From: Maribacter algarum (ex Lu et al. 2025) (nom. illeg.)
GTDB lineage: Bacteria; Bacteroidota; Bacteroidia; Flavobacteriales; Flavobacteriaceae
NCBI GenBank assembly: GCA_947495915.1
Contig: CANMAW010000006.1
Location: 106,882 to 170,881 of the forward strand
Length of the DNA: 64,000 nucleotides
Direction of reading: 5' to 3'
The position numbers and the translations under genes are program-made. Within the stretch, counting starts at the first letter, position 1. Every line of letters begins with the position of its first letter. Positions 1-8,382 of this stretch are shown here, piece by piece. The notes under the pieces are model-generated. The model searched no databases and was not told where the DNA came from. It worked only from the letters and a program-made list of their open reading frames with translations.

Positions 1-327
1 TTTTTTGAGGTCTTTATGAAGGTATCTAACAGAACCAAAGTTCCTAGTTTATACGATCATTCACATTTTTTTAATTAGCGACAGCCAAATAAAACGAATG
101 CTCATTATACTAAATCTCAAAAGTGATTTTATTCACAACTGTATTCATTAATAATTAAACCACAATATAAAGAACGTAAGCTTTATAGTGACTTTCTATT
201 ACTATCAATCTTGATAGTAATTTTCTTTCACATTCTAATTTACAAAAAAAATGGTATTCATAAATAATTTTAACATTCTAATAATCAACGATATATCAAC
301 ATTAGTTGTCAACAATTGTGAACAAAA
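1..327. other. AT-rich gene-free left end with repeats
   Basis: No convincing gene lies here. Frame 1 on the plus strand stays open from base 1 to a TAG at 76-78 and could be the last 25 codons of a gene beginning to the left, but the peptide is unrecognised. The rest is very AT-rich and holds a 22-bp palindrome (199-220) and a run of related nonamers ending in CAACA or GAACA (282-324). Its position past the rplS terminator means it is not needed for rplS expression. It may be a regulatory region or a replication-related element; this is inference only. Confidence 0.4.
199..220. repeat. 22-bp perfect palindrome
   Basis: Ten-base arms TTACTATCAA and TTGATAGTAA flank a two-base centre (TC). 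A perfect dyad of this size in non-coding DNA, with no U-tract beside it, looks more like an operator for a dimeric regulator than a terminator. No regulated start codon is visible next to it, so the target, if any, lies outside the window. Confidence 0.5.
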
Positions 328-360
328 AAGCCCCTTTTTTGAAAATCAAAAAAAGGGCTT
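328..360 (-). terminator. Rho-independent terminator after rplS
   Basis: The arms 328-340 and 348-360 pair with a single A-C mismatch (AAGCCC against GGGCTT, then T-run against A-run). On the minus strand the hairpin is followed by TTTTTTGTT. It sits 25 bases beyond the rplS stop. Confidence 0.8.
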
Positions 361-385
361 AGCTATATTGAGTTAGTATATACGC

Positions 386-736
386 TTACTTACGTACTTC
401 TTTAATTCTAGCTTTCTTACCAGTAAGACCTCTAAAATAATAAATACGTGATCTACGAACTTTACCTCGTTTGTTTACTTCAACTTTCTGAAGTGCCGGC
501 ATGTTTACCGGAAAGATACGTTCAACACCAACGGTACCTGACATTTTTCTAATGGTGAAAGTTTCAGTAGCTCCAGAGCCTCTTCTTTGAATTACTACAC
601 CTTTAAAAAACTGTGTACGTGTTTTTTCACCTTCCTTAATTTCGTAATAAACAGTAATTGTGTCACCAGATGAGAAATTTGGAAATTCTTTTTTAGTTAC
701 AAATTCGTTTTCTACATATTGAATTAATGCTTCCAT
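386..736 (-). CDS. rplS: 50S ribosomal protein L19
   Basis: L19 sits at the interface of the large and small ribosomal subunits and supports the 30S contact. The 116-residue product has the full family length. The conserved core is visible, including FSSGDTITVYYEIKEG near residues 22-37, the FKGVVIQRRGSG segment, FTIRKMSGTVGVERIFP and the basic end RRSRIYYFRGLTGKKARIKE. It is transcribed leftward from its own promoter (806-835) and ends at a strong terminator (328-360). trmD lies upstream on the same strand, as in many bacteria, but a separate promoter lies between them. The ATG at 736 starts the family at its usual place. Confidence 0.97.
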   Translation of the reverse strand: MEALIQYVENEFVTKKEFPNFSSGDTITVYYEIKEGEKTRTQFFKGVVIQRRGSGATETFTIRKMSGTVGVERIFPVNMPALQKVEVNKRGKVRRSRIYYFRGLTGKKARIKEVRK

Positions 737-805
737 TATTTTTATTTTTCAATGAAATTCAAACTAACATTCACGATTTTCGTCAGAGGTTAATTTAACA
801 GATTG

Positions 806-835
806 CAAAAGTAGTTTATAAATTAAAACCTACAA
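806..835 (-). promoter_or_regulatory. Bacteroidota promoter of rplS
   Basis: Read on the minus strand, TTG (835-833), a 19-bp spacer, then TACTTTTG (813-806) match the Bacteroidota consensus TTG-N17-23-TAnnTTTG exactly. Transcription should begin near 800, leaving a leader of about 60 bases before the rplS start. Confidence 0.65.
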
Positions 836-865
836 TGTTTTTTTTAAAATAATTATAGGCCAGTT

Positions 866-1540
866 TTAATTAAGCAAGTCTGGTCTGCGCTCTAAAGTTC
901 TTTTATGCGCCTCATTTTCGCGCCATTCTTCAATTTTTGGAAAATTACCACTTAGTAGAATTTCTGGTACTTTCATGCCCTTATATTCTGCTGGCCTGGT
1001 ATATACTGGTGGAGCTAATAAATTATCTTGAAATGTGTCGGTTAAAGCAGAAGTTTCATTATTTAAAACACCAGGAATTAAGCGTATAACAGCATCACAG
1101 AGTATTGCAGCACCTAATTCCCCACCTGATAACACATAATCACCCACTGAAATCTCTCGGGTTATAAACATATCGCGTACACGTTGGTCAACTCCCTTGT
1201 AATGACCACAGAGTAGTATTAGATTTTTTTGCAAAGAAATTCCGTTTGCTATTTTTTGATTTAATGTTTCTCCATCGGGTGTTAAATAGATAATATCATC
1301 ATAGGTTCTTTCTTCTTTTAGCTGAGAGATGCATTTGTCAATAGGCTCAATCATTAATACCATACCAGCACCACCACCAAACTGATAGTCATCTACTTGG
1401 TTGTAACTCTTATTAGTGTAATCGCGAATATTGTGAAAATGTATTTCTACCAGGCCCTTTTCTATTGCTCTTTTTAGAATAGAGGCTTCAAAAGGACTTT
1501 TAATCAACTCAGGTAGTACTGTGATTATATCAATTCTCAT
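866..1540 (-). CDS. trmD: tRNA (guanine-N1)-methyltransferase TrmD
   Basis: TrmD uses S-adenosylmethionine to methylate G37 next to the anticodon of several tRNAs, which prevents +1 frameshifting. The 224-residue product has the SPOUT trefoil-knot hallmarks: [13 protein letters not shown] near residues 55-67, [12 protein letters not shown] near 110-121 and [15 protein letters not shown] near 130-144, and the RRPDLL end typical of TrmD. Length is near the family norm. The gene begins 19 bases downstream of an acetyltransferase gene on the same strand and could be co-transcribed with it. rplS follows but has its own promoter. Confidence 0.97.
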   Translation of the reverse strand: MRIDIITVLPELIKSPFEASILKRAIEKGLVEIHFHNIRDYTNKSYNQVDDYQFGGGAGMVLMIEPIDKCISQLKEERTYDDIIYLTPDGETLNQKIANGISLQKNLILLCGHYKGVDQRVRDMFITREISVGDYVLSGGELGAAILCDAVIRLIPGVLNNETSALTDTFQDNLLAPPVYTRPAEYKGMKVPEILLSGNFPKIEEWRENEAHKRTLERRPDLLN

Positions 1541-1559
1541 AGAAATTTGATGCTTGTAA

Positions 1560-2000
1560 TTAGTGGTGAGACCAAAAATAGTGAAAACAGGCTGTATCTT
1601 TTTTCCAACCTAAGCGTTCATATAATTTTTGCGCAGGATTATCAATTGCAGTTTCTAGGGCTAGGCCTTTAAAATTTAAATCTTTACAATAGGCTTTCGA
1701 ATGGTTTAATAATGCTTCGCCAACGCCTTTATTTCTGTGATTTTTAGAAACAAACAAATCATTTAAAATAAAAATAGGTTGAAGTGAAACAGAAGAAAAA
1801 GAACGATATAGTTGTACAAAACCAACAGCATCATTATTTATAAAAGCCAAAAATATTTCAGATTCTTTGTTTAAAATTCTGTTTTGAATAAAGTGCTTAG
1901 CAGCTAATAAATCAGATTTTTGCTTATAAAAAACGCGATATTGATCAAATAAAGGAGCTATTAAAGTGAGGTGTTCTACTTCGGCCTTAACTATGTGCAT
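1560..2000 (-). CDS. GNAT family N-acetyltransferase
   Basis: A 146-residue acetyltransferase of the GNAT superfamily. The acetyl-CoA-binding motif A is visible as [12 protein letters not shown] near residues 87-98, and the C-terminal [22 protein letters not shown] is the usual motif B region. The substrate cannot be told from the sequence; small amines or protein N-termini are typical. It lies immediately upstream of trmD on the same strand, with a terminator (2017-2038) separating it from the gene before it. Confidence 0.85.
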   Translation of the reverse strand: MHIVKAEVEHLTLIAPLFDQYRVFYKQKSDLLAAKHFIQNRILNKESEIFLAFINNDAVGFVQLYRSFSSVSLQPIFILNDLFVSKNHRNKGVGEALLNHSKAYCKDLNFKGLALETAIDNPAQKLYERLGWKKDTACFHYFWSHH

Positions 2001-2016
2001 GTTTATAGGGCTAAAA

Positions 2017-2038
2017 AAAGCTCCAAAAAAGGAGCTTT
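2017..2038 (-). terminator. Rho-independent terminator
   Basis: AAAGCTCC (2017-2024) pairs perfectly with GGAGCTTT (2031-2038). The minus strand then continues with a T-rich tract. It terminates the coiled-coil membrane protein gene that ends at 2042 and separates it from the acetyltransferase. Confidence 0.75.
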
Positions 2039-2041
2039 ATT

Positions 2042-2653
2042 TTATTTTGATTTTTTGTACTTGTTAATTTCGTCTTGAAGTTGCCTACTAATCTTTTGTT
2101 CTCTTTCGAGGGCCCTTCTTCTATGGTCTTCATATTCAACTTCAACTTCAGAAAGCGAGGTTTTCGCTTCTTGTGTCAGAATATTGCTTCTTCTAAACTT
2201 ATACATGAAAAAAAGCATCAAGCCAAGTAAGCCTGCAATTATAGACCACAAAATGGAGTTGTAGGTGACTTTCGAAACTAAAATACCTAGAAAAGACATA
2301 CTATCTTTTTCTTCAGTCACACCTTCTAGATTATTAGTGGTTTCTTCAAGTTTCTTGTTAATAGATGCAATTGTAGCTTCGTGTGTTGAAATTGTCGCTT
2401 TTAATTCAGCGGTTCTAGCATTAAAACCTTTGAGACTATCTAGAACATTCTGGCGAAGTTTATCTAATGACAACGTACGAACTACTTCATACTTTTTACC
2501 ATCAGATCTATAGTTTCCAGACTTTTTATAAATAAATTCAAATTGACTATTTATAGAGCCTTTATCCAAAGATAATTCGGGTGTTTCTTGAGCGTTTGAA
2601 ACAGCAAAAAGCAAACAAAATGACACTGCCAGCAGTATTCTAAAACCTTTCAT
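2042..2653 (-). CDS. Exported coiled-coil protein with one membrane span
   Basis: Unrecognised function. The 203-residue product begins with a clear signal peptide (residues 1-21, ending SNAQ). A polar stretch follows, then a predicted coiled coil (about 65-118, rich in K, E, T and heptad leucines), a single hydrophobic span (about 132-152, SILWSIIAGLLGLMLFFMYKF) and a highly charged tail (155-203) that also looks coiled. The likely topology is periplasmic coil, inner-membrane span, cytoplasmic coil. Homologues beside trmD in flavobacteria can carry a tRNA methyltransferase label, which nothing in this protein supports. Confidence 0.7.
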   Translation of the reverse strand: MKGFRILLAVSFCLLFAVSNAQETPELSLDKGSINSQFEFIYKKSGNYRSDGKKYEVVRTLSLDKLRQNVLDSLKGFNARTAELKATISTHEATIASINKKLEETTNNLEGVTEEKDSMSFLGILVSKVTYNSILWSIIAGLLGLMLFFMYKFRRSNILTQEAKTSLSEVEVEYEDHRRRALEREQKISRQLQDEINKYKKSK

Positions 2654-2801
2654 GTAAGTGGTTCTTGAGTTTAAAAATTGATTTAGAGGGAACTAAAGTA
2701 ATTCAATAATCTCAATTAAGAAAAAAAAATGATAAATACGTTTTTAAAGGTACGTTTTAAGAACCCATATTGGATGTTTAAAGGGTACCTATTTTCGCTT
2801 T

Positions 2802-4250
2802 TTAATAATACGTAAATCTTCTAACTTTTGCAATGTATTTTGCTAACCGAATAACTTGATGAGAATACCCGTACTCGTTATCATACCATATATAAAGTAT
2901 AATATTCTTACCATTTTTATCTACGATAGTTGCTTTGCTATCATATATTGATGGGGCTGAAGTACCAACGATATCGGAAGATACCATTTCTTTACTTAAC
3001 GAATATTTTATTTGTTCTACCAAGTCACCTTCAAGAGCATACTTTTTCAAAATAGTGTTGATGCCGTCAATTGAAGTTTTATTCTTAATTTCTAGATTTA
3101 GAATAGCTAAAGAACCATTAGGTACTGGAACTCTAATTGCATTCGACGTAAGCTTTCCTTTTAATGCTGGTAGTGCTTTTGCAACAGCTTCTCCGGCCCC
3201 GGTTTCAGTAATTACCATATTTAAAGCAGCAGCACGACCTCTTCGGTATTTTCCATGCATGTTATCAACTAAATTCTGATCATTAGTGTAGGCATGAATA
3301 GTTTCTAGATGACCTTTTTGAATGCCGAGTGAATCATCTATGACTTTCAAAATTGGAGTGATCGCATTTGTGGTGCATGAAGCTGCTGAAAAAATCTTGG
3401 TTTTATCAGGGTGGTAATCATTTTGATTGACACCATGCACAATGTTGGGCACTTCTTTGCCTGGTGCAGTTAATAATACTCTTGAAGCACCTTTTGCTTT
3501 TAAATGTCTGCTCAATGCCGTTTTATCACGAAATGCGCCAGTATTGTCAATCACTAAAGCATCTGAAATTCCATATTTTGTATAGTCTATATCTTCTGGT
3601 TGAGCAGCATTTATAACGTGTACCGTAGTTCCATTTATGATAAGTGCATTTTTTTCAGGATTCGTATCAACAGTTCCCATGAATTTTCCATGCACAGAAT
3701 CCGTCCGTAATAAATTTGCTCTTTTCTCTAAAATATCAGGGTTGCTTTGTCCGCGTGTAACAATAGCCCGTAGCCTTAATTGATTTCCTTTACCAGTTTT
3801 TGACATTAATTCTCTTGCCAAAAGTCTACCGATTCTTCCGAAGCCGTATAAAACAACATCCTTCGGTTTAATGCTTTCTGATTTGCTTGCTTCTTTTAGT
3901 TTGGTAAGAACAAATGCTTTAACATTATTAGAATTATTATCATCAGAGTGGTACTCATAGGTCAACTTACCAATATCTAGTTTGGAAGGGGGGAGTTTTA
4001 TATCGTTAATTGCTCTTAAAATTTCAACAGAGTCAAAAATAGAAATCGGTTTTTGAACAAACTCGCCAGCGTATTCATGCAACTGAATAATATCACTAAC
4101 CGTTTTGTCAATAATTTGATTTTTAAAAAGTACAATTTCGATAGACTTGTCATACCATAAATCACTAGTGATTTTGATAAATTCGGTAGTTGCTTTTCTT
4201 CTATCGGCTTGAAAAGCAAGTTCTTTTTCGTAGGATTTTGAATTAGGCAT
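2802..4250 (-). CDS. gap: Glyceraldehyde-3-phosphate dehydrogenase, long form
   Basis: Converts glyceraldehyde-3-phosphate to 1,3-bisphosphoglycerate with NAD(P) in glycolysis or gluconeogenesis. At 482 residues it is about 150 longer than the classical enzyme. An N-terminal extension of some 130 residues precedes the Rossmann motif YGFGRIGR (135-142). The catalytic cysteine is C292 in SAASCTTNAI. The substrate-binding RRGRAAALNMVITETGA segment and the C-terminal WYDNEYGYSHQVIRL are intact. This long class occurs in Bacteroidota and some gammaproteobacteria, often beside a classical GAPDH elsewhere in the genome. The gene is monocistronic, with a TATTTTTG promoter box at 4279-4286. Confidence 0.95.
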   Translation of the reverse strand: MPNSKSYEKELAFQADRRKATTEFIKITSDLWYDKSIEIVLFKNQIIDKTVSDIIQLHEYAGEFVQKPISIFDSVEILRAINDIKLPPSKLDIGKLTYEYHSDDNNSNNVKAFVLTKLKEASKSESIKPKDVVLYGFGRIGRLLARELMSKTGKGNQLRLRAIVTRGQSNPDILEKRANLLRTDSVHGKFMGTVDTNPEKNALIINGTTVHVINAAQPEDIDYTKYGISDALVIDNTGAFRDKTALSRHLKAKGASRVLLTAPGKEVPNIVHGVNQNDYHPDKTKIFSAASCTTNAITPILKVIDDSLGIQKGHLETIHAYTNDQNLVDNMHGKYRRGRAAALNMVITETGAGEAVAKALPALKGKLTSNAIRVPVPNGSLAILNLEIKNKTSIDGINTILKKYALEGDLVEQIKYSLSKEMVSSDIVGTSAPSIYDSKATIVDKNGKNIILYIWYDNEYGYSHQVIRLAKYIAKVRRFTYY

Positions 4251-4278
4251 ATAATGGTGTGTTATTTATAATTTTTTG

Positions 4279-4286
4279 CAAAAATA
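4279..4286 (-). promoter_or_regulatory. Promoter -7 box of gap
   Basis: TATTTTTG on the minus strand matches TAnnTTTG and lies about 29 bases upstream of the GAPDH ATG. No clear TTG is seen at the expected spacing. Confidence 0.45.
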
Positions 4287-4324
4287 TAAATTTAAAACAG
4301 CTTTACTTTGGTTATTCGCAAAAA

Positions 4325-4346
4325 AAACACCTCAATAGAGGTGTTT
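4325..4346 (-). terminator. Rho-independent terminator after the Deg protease
   Basis: AAACACCTC (4325-4333) and GAGGTGTTT (4338-4346) form a perfect 9-bp stem with an AATA loop. On the minus strand it is followed by an uninterrupted T run. It lies 19 bases past the protease stop. Confidence 0.85.
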
Positions 4347-4364
4347 CTTAAGAATATCTTATGT

Positions 4365-5762
4365 TTATTGAAATATAAGCCTTTCTCTTTCACCATTTTC
4401 ATCAATCATAGTGATACTAGTTTTGCCATATTTCGAAATCTGACCAAAAAGATTTTTTGCATCTTGAATATTGCCAATTTCTTCATCATCTACAGATAAT
4501 AATACTTTACCGTTTAAGCCATAGCCTCTGTAGGTTTCTGGTACACCAACAATTTTAACACCCTTCTTGGTGTCAAATTTCTTCATATCATCTTTACTTA
4601 GGTTTTTAACTTCTAAGCCCATAATTGGTACAACCAATGTTTGTCTTTCTTTTAATGTAACTGGAACTACAAATTGCTCACCATCTCTATCAATTGTTAC
4701 TTCTACAACATCCTCTGGTCTTTTAGTTGATAGATAGCCAGTTAAATCTGGAAACTTTCTAACCGTAATTTTATCAATTTGTTTAATTACATCACCTTCT
4801 TGTATTTCAGCATCAGCCGCACCAGAGCCTTCTTCAACACCTGAAACATAAACTCCTTCAATTTCATTGAGCCCTTCTTTGATGGCATAGGGACTATTCA
4901 TGTTAATGGCATTTATACCTAAAATACCTTTTTGAATAGAACCATATTCCATAATGTCTTCCACAATTTTACGTGCAATATTACTTGGTACTGCGAAAGA
5001 ATATCCAACATATGAACCAGTTTGCGAAGAAATTGCAGTATTTATACCTACTAAATCCCCGTTAGTGTTGACTAGAGCTCCACCGCTATTACCAGGGTTT
5101 ACAGCTGCATCGGTTTGAATAAATGATTGGTTTCTACCAAGATTTCTTGCCTTAGCACTTACGATGCCTGCAGTTACAGTTGATGTTAGGTTGAAAGGGT
5201 TACCCACTGCAAGTACCCATTCACCAATTTTTGTATTGTCAGAATCTCCAAATGCTAAATACGGCAATTTTCTTTCTGTTTCAATTTTCAGTAAAGCGAT
5301 ATCGGTATTCGGGTCTGAACCTATCAATTCTGCATCGTACGACTTGTTGTTATTTAAGGTAACTTGTAACTGATCAGATTTAGCAATTACATGATTATTG
5401 GTTACAATGTAGCCATCAGATGAAATAATAACACCTGAACCAGAGCCTACTTGTGCTCTTTGACTTCCTCCGTTACCAGATCCATAAAAGAAATCCCAAG
5501 GGCTACTTCCTGTTCTTCCTTTAGTGACACTTTTAATGTGAACAACTGCATTTACGGTGTTTTCTGCGGCCACAGTGAAATCAATTTCATTGATTCCTGA
5601 TCCATTGGCAGAGGTGGGCGTATAGCTTGTATTAAAAACAGAGTCTGTATTATTTGAGTCTAAAATTGTAATGGTCGAATCTTCAAAAAACAGCTTATAA
5701 GCACCTAAGGTTATTGCTCCAGCAAAAATTGAGACTAATAAAAGGCTTCCGAATTTCTTCAT
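4365..5762 (-). CDS. HtrA/Deg family periplasmic serine protease
   Basis: A trypsin-like quality-control protease that degrades or refolds damaged envelope proteins. The 465-residue product begins with an N-terminal membrane segment or signal (about 1-25). The catalytic triad is visible: H124 (TNNHVI), D154 (NTDIALLK) and S226 (NPGNSGGAL). Two PDZ domains follow (about 280-370 and 385-465), the first with GILGINA and the second starting at GLEVKNL. The order and length match DegP/DegQ. It stands alone, with a terminator after it and a TAATTTTG promoter box at 5792-5799. DegP and DegQ cannot be separated from sequence alone. Confidence 0.93.
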   Translation of the reverse strand: MKKFGSLLLVSIFAGAITLGAYKLFFEDSTITILDSNNTDSVFNTSYTPTSANGSGINEIDFTVAAENTVNAVVHIKSVTKGRTGSSPWDFFYGSGNGGSQRAQVGSGSGVIISSDGYIVTNNHVIAKSDQLQVTLNNNKSYDAELIGSDPNTDIALLKIETERKLPYLAFGDSDNTKIGEWVLAVGNPFNLTSTVTAGIVSAKARNLGRNQSFIQTDAAVNPGNSGGALVNTNGDLVGINTAISSQTGSYVGYSFAVPSNIARKIVEDIMEYGSIQKGILGINAINMNSPYAIKEGLNEIEGVYVSGVEEGSGAADAEIQEGDVIKQIDKITVRKFPDLTGYLSTKRPEDVVEVTIDRDGEQFVVPVTLKERQTLVVPIMGLEVKNLSKDDMKKFDTKKGVKIVGVPETYRGYGLNGKVLLSVDDEEIGNIQDAKNLFGQISKYGKTSITMIDENGERERLIFQ

Positions 5763-5791
5763 AATTGTTTGTAAATATTAAAGTTATACCT

Positions 5792-5799
5792 CAAAATTA
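5792..5799 (-). promoter_or_regulatory. Promoter -7 box of the Deg protease
   Basis: TAATTTTG on the minus strand fits TAnnTTTG and lies 30 bases upstream of the start codon. No good -33 TTG is seen. Confidence 0.45.
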
Positions 5800-5869
5800 T
5801 AAATTTTATGGTTTTAAGAGTTTGCTTTTAACTAGTTTTTAACTGCTAAAAAATCCTTAAGAAATGTTC

Positions 5870-5877
5870 TATCTTTG
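5870..5877 (+). promoter_or_regulatory. Promoter -7 box of dapF operon
   Basis: TATCTTTG matches TAnnTTTG. It lies 18 bases before the preferred ATG (5895), so the leader would be very short. This supports the ATG at 5895 over the upstream GTG at 5886. Confidence 0.5.
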
Positions 5878-5894
5878 CCTTTCAAGTGGAATCT

Positions 5895-6668
5895 ATGAAG
5901 TTAAATTTTTATAAATATCAAGGTACTGGCAACGATTTTGTAATGCTTGATAATCGTAATTTACTTTTTCCAAAGGAAGATGTAAAATTGATTTCATTCT
6001 TGTGTGATCGAAGATTTGGAATCGGAGCAGATGGTTTAATACTTTTAGAAGATGATGAAAAACATGACTTCAAAATGGTGTATTACAATTCTGATGGTAA
6101 CCCAAGTACAATGTGCGGAAATGGGGGAAGGTGTTTAGTGGCTTTTGCCCGGCAATTGGGTGTTATTTCTAATTCTGCATCATTTAATGCTGTTGATGGG
6201 GTGCATTTAGCTAGTATTAAAGATGACATTGTTAGCCTTCAAATGAATGATGTTTTAGAAGTGTTTGAAAAACCCAATTCTTTTTACTTAGATACTGGGT
6301 CTCCCCACCACGTACAATTAGTTGAAAACCTTAAGGATATGAATGTTGATGTTGAGGGCGAGAAATTACGATACGGGTTATATGGTGCTGCAGGTAGTAA
6401 TATTAATTTTGTAGAACAGTCATCGTCTAATTCTTTTGCAGTTCGTACCTATGAAAGAGGGGTAGAGGGTGAGACCTTGTCTTGTGGTACTGGGGTTACA
6501 GCGGTTGCGTTAGCCATGTATCATTCAAAGAAAACTACAAGTAATGAAATAACCATTCATGCTAAAGGGGGAGATTTGAACGTGCGTTTTGAAGATAACA
6601 ATGGATATAAGAAGGTGCATTTGGTTGGGCCTGCTATATTTGTCTTTAAAGGTGAAATTGAATGTTAG
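5895..6668 (+). CDS. dapF: Diaminopimelate epimerase
   Basis: Interconverts LL- and meso-diaminopimelate, the step that supplies meso-DAP for lysine and peptidoglycan. The two catalytic cysteines are C74 (MCGNGGRC) and C197 (LSCGTGV), counted from the ATG at 5895. That start gives MKLNFYKYQGTGNDF, the usual N-terminus; an in-frame GTG at 5886 would add three residues. The product is 257 residues, near the family norm. The gene opens a three-gene run, overlapping the next acetyltransferase by 7 bases, and is followed by mltG, so precursor supply and peptidoglycan processing are linked here. Confidence 0.96.
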   Translation: MKLNFYKYQGTGNDFVMLDNRNLLFPKEDVKLISFLCDRRFGIGADGLILLEDDEKHDFKMVYYNSDGNPSTMCGNGGRCLVAFARQLGVISNSASFNAVDGVHLASIKDDIVSLQMNDVLEVFEKPNSFYLDTGSPHHVQLVENLKDMNVDVEGEKLRYGLYGAAGSNINFVEQSSSNSFAVRTYERGVEGETLSCGTGVTAVALAMYHSKKTTSNEITIHAKGGDLNVRFEDNNGYKKVHLVGPAIFVFKGEIEC

Positions 6669-7189
6669 AACTGAAAGGTCATCGCATTTTTTTACGAGCA
6701 ATTGAGCCTAAAGATTTAGACTTTCTTTACCCGCTTGAAAACGATACTAGCCTGTGGGAAGTTAGCGGTACAATTACTCCGTTTTCTAAAGATGTTTTAC
6801 AATTATACCTGCAAAATGCACATCGTGATATTTATGATGTAAAGCAACTTCGTATGTGTATTTGCGACGCTAATAACGAAGAAGTTGTAGGTTTAATAGA
6901 TGTATTCGATTTTGATCCCAAAAATAAAAGAGCAGGGCTAGGTATAGTGGTGCACAAGGACGATTTAAGAAATAAGGGTTTTGCTTCTGAGGCTATTGAA
7001 TTACTTTGTAATTATGTCTTAAAATATTTAGACTTAAAACAGCTTTATGCAAATGTTGCGGAAGATAATGAGGTAAGTGTTTATTTATTTGAAAAATTAG
7101 GTTTCGAAAGGGTAGGAGTTAAAAAAGATTGGATCTTTTTTAACGGAGTTTATAAAAATGAAATTTTATTCCAAAAAATACTATCATAA
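6662..7189 (+). CDS. GNAT acetyltransferase, RimJ/RimL-like
   Basis: A 175-residue acetyltransferase of the Acetyltransf_3 (RimJ/RimL, SpeG) type. The N-terminal LKGHRIFLRAIEPKDLDFLYPLEND is the hallmark opening of this group. Motif A appears as HKDDLRNKGFASEAIELLCNY near residues 97-117, and the end VYLFEKLGFERVG is motif B. The related enzymes acetylate ribosomal-protein N-termini or polyamines; the substrate here is unknown. Its start overlaps the end of dapF and its stop abuts mltG, so the three genes form one operon. Confidence 0.88.
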   Translation: MLELKGHRIFLRAIEPKDLDFLYPLENDTSLWEVSGTITPFSKDVLQLYLQNAHRDIYDVKQLRMCICDANNEEVVGLIDVFDFDPKNKRAGLGIVVHKDDLRNKGFASEAIELLCNYVLKYLDLKQLYANVAEDNEVSVYLFEKLGFERVGVKKDWIFFNGVYKNEILFQKILS

Positions 7190-8233
7190 ATGTATATAAA
7201 GAAAATTTTACTAGGTATTGTAGTTATTGGACTAATCATAGGAGCAATTTTCGCCTATATGGTATATGGTGCATTCTTTAATCCCAATACTGCATTTAAT
7301 AATAGGGAGGCAACACTATTTATTCGATCAACAGATTCATTTCGTGATGTTCAAGAATCACTAAACCCTCTACTTATTGACTCAAAGACATTTGAACGAG
7401 CTGCCGAACAAAAGGGATATGCAGCCAATGTTAAAGCCGGTAAATATATCATTTCAAAGGGCATGAATAATAATGAGATTATTAATCGCCTTCGAGTGGG
7501 AAATACGCCAGTTAAAGTGGCATTTAATAATCAAGAAAGGGTAGAAGATTTGGCTGGTCGCATTGCGTCACAAATTGAGCCTGATAGCATTGCTTTATTA
7601 AAAGCATTTACTGATGTTGATTTTCTAAAAGAAAATGGTTTCAATATAGATACTAAGTTGGCAATGTATATACCTAATAGCTATGAGTTTTTTTGGAATA
7701 CTTCAGCTATAAAATTTAGAGACCGAATGCTTAAAGAATATCGCAGATTTTGGAATGATGAACGTCTTTCAAAAGCAAAAGCTTTAAACCTAGAACCCAA
7801 TGAAGTTATTTCTCTAGCTGCTATTGTTCATAAAGAAACTGCTAAAGTTGATGAACGGCCTCGTGTTGCAGGATTATATCTTAATAGAATTCGAAAAGGA
7901 ATGTTACTTCAGGCAGACCCAACAGTGATATATGCATTAAAAAAGCATCAGAATAACTTTGATCTTATTATTAAAAGAGTGCTATATAAAGACTTAGAAC
8001 TTGATTCGCCTTATAATACATATAAATATAGAGGTGTGCCGCCGGGACCGATTACGATGCCAGATATATCAGCTATAGATGCTGTTTTAAGCTCAGAAAA
8101 GCATGAATATATCTATATGGTAGCAAATGTTGAAGATTTTGGTTATCATAAATTTGCCAAAACTGCAGCGCAGCATAACCAAAATAAGGTGCAATATATC
8201 CGATGGATTAATTCCCAAAAAATCAAGAGATAG
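7190..8233 (+). CDS. mltG: Endolytic transglycosylase MltG
   Basis: MltG cleaves nascent glycan strands at the inner membrane and so sets strand length. The 347-residue protein has an N-terminal anchor (about 5-27), a LysM-like segment and the YceG catalytic domain. The catalytic glutamate is E216 in AIVHKETAKVDERPRVA, followed by the signature LLQADPTVIYA and YNTYKYRGVPPGPI. The length is normal. It begins one base after the preceding stop, the last gene of the dapF operon. In many flavobacteria mltG is likewise linked to dapF. Confidence 0.95.
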   Translation: MYIKKILLGIVVIGLIIGAIFAYMVYGAFFNPNTAFNNREATLFIRSTDSFRDVQESLNPLLIDSKTFERAAEQKGYAANVKAGKYIISKGMNNNEIINRLRVGNTPVKVAFNNQERVEDLAGRIASQIEPDSIALLKAFTDVDFLKENGFNIDTKLAMYIPNSYEFFWNTSAIKFRDRMLKEYRRFWNDERLSKAKALNLEPNEVISLAAIVHKETAKVDERPRVAGLYLNRIRKGMLLQADPTVIYALKKHQNNFDLIIKRVLYKDLELDSPYNTYKYRGVPPGPITMPDISAIDAVLSSEKHEYIYMVANVEDFGYHKFAKTAAQHNQNKVQYIRWINSQKIKR

Positions 8234-8297
8234 GTAGATGGGCTTGTTTTTAAGACCTGTTAACTAAATTTAAAGACTTTTAACAAAGCCTTGTCAT

Positions 8298-8325
8298 TTG
8301 AGTTTTAGAAACTAAGCTACCTTTG
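8298..8325 (+). promoter_or_regulatory. Bacteroidota promoter
   Basis: TTG (8298-8300), a 17-bp spacer and TACCTTTG (8318-8325) fit the Bacteroidota promoter consensus. It lies about 58 bases upstream of the next gene and so drives it independently of mltG. Confidence 0.6.
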
Positions 8326-8382
8326 TCTATTGAAATTTAAGCTGGCGCTATTTTAGCCTTAAGTCTTAAGAAACGACAATGT

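Noticed and set aside
2265..5373. Plus-strand open frames opposite the coiled-coil, GAPDH and protease genes
   Set aside because: They are reverse-frame shadows of clear genes and have no recognisable domain or ribosome-binding context.
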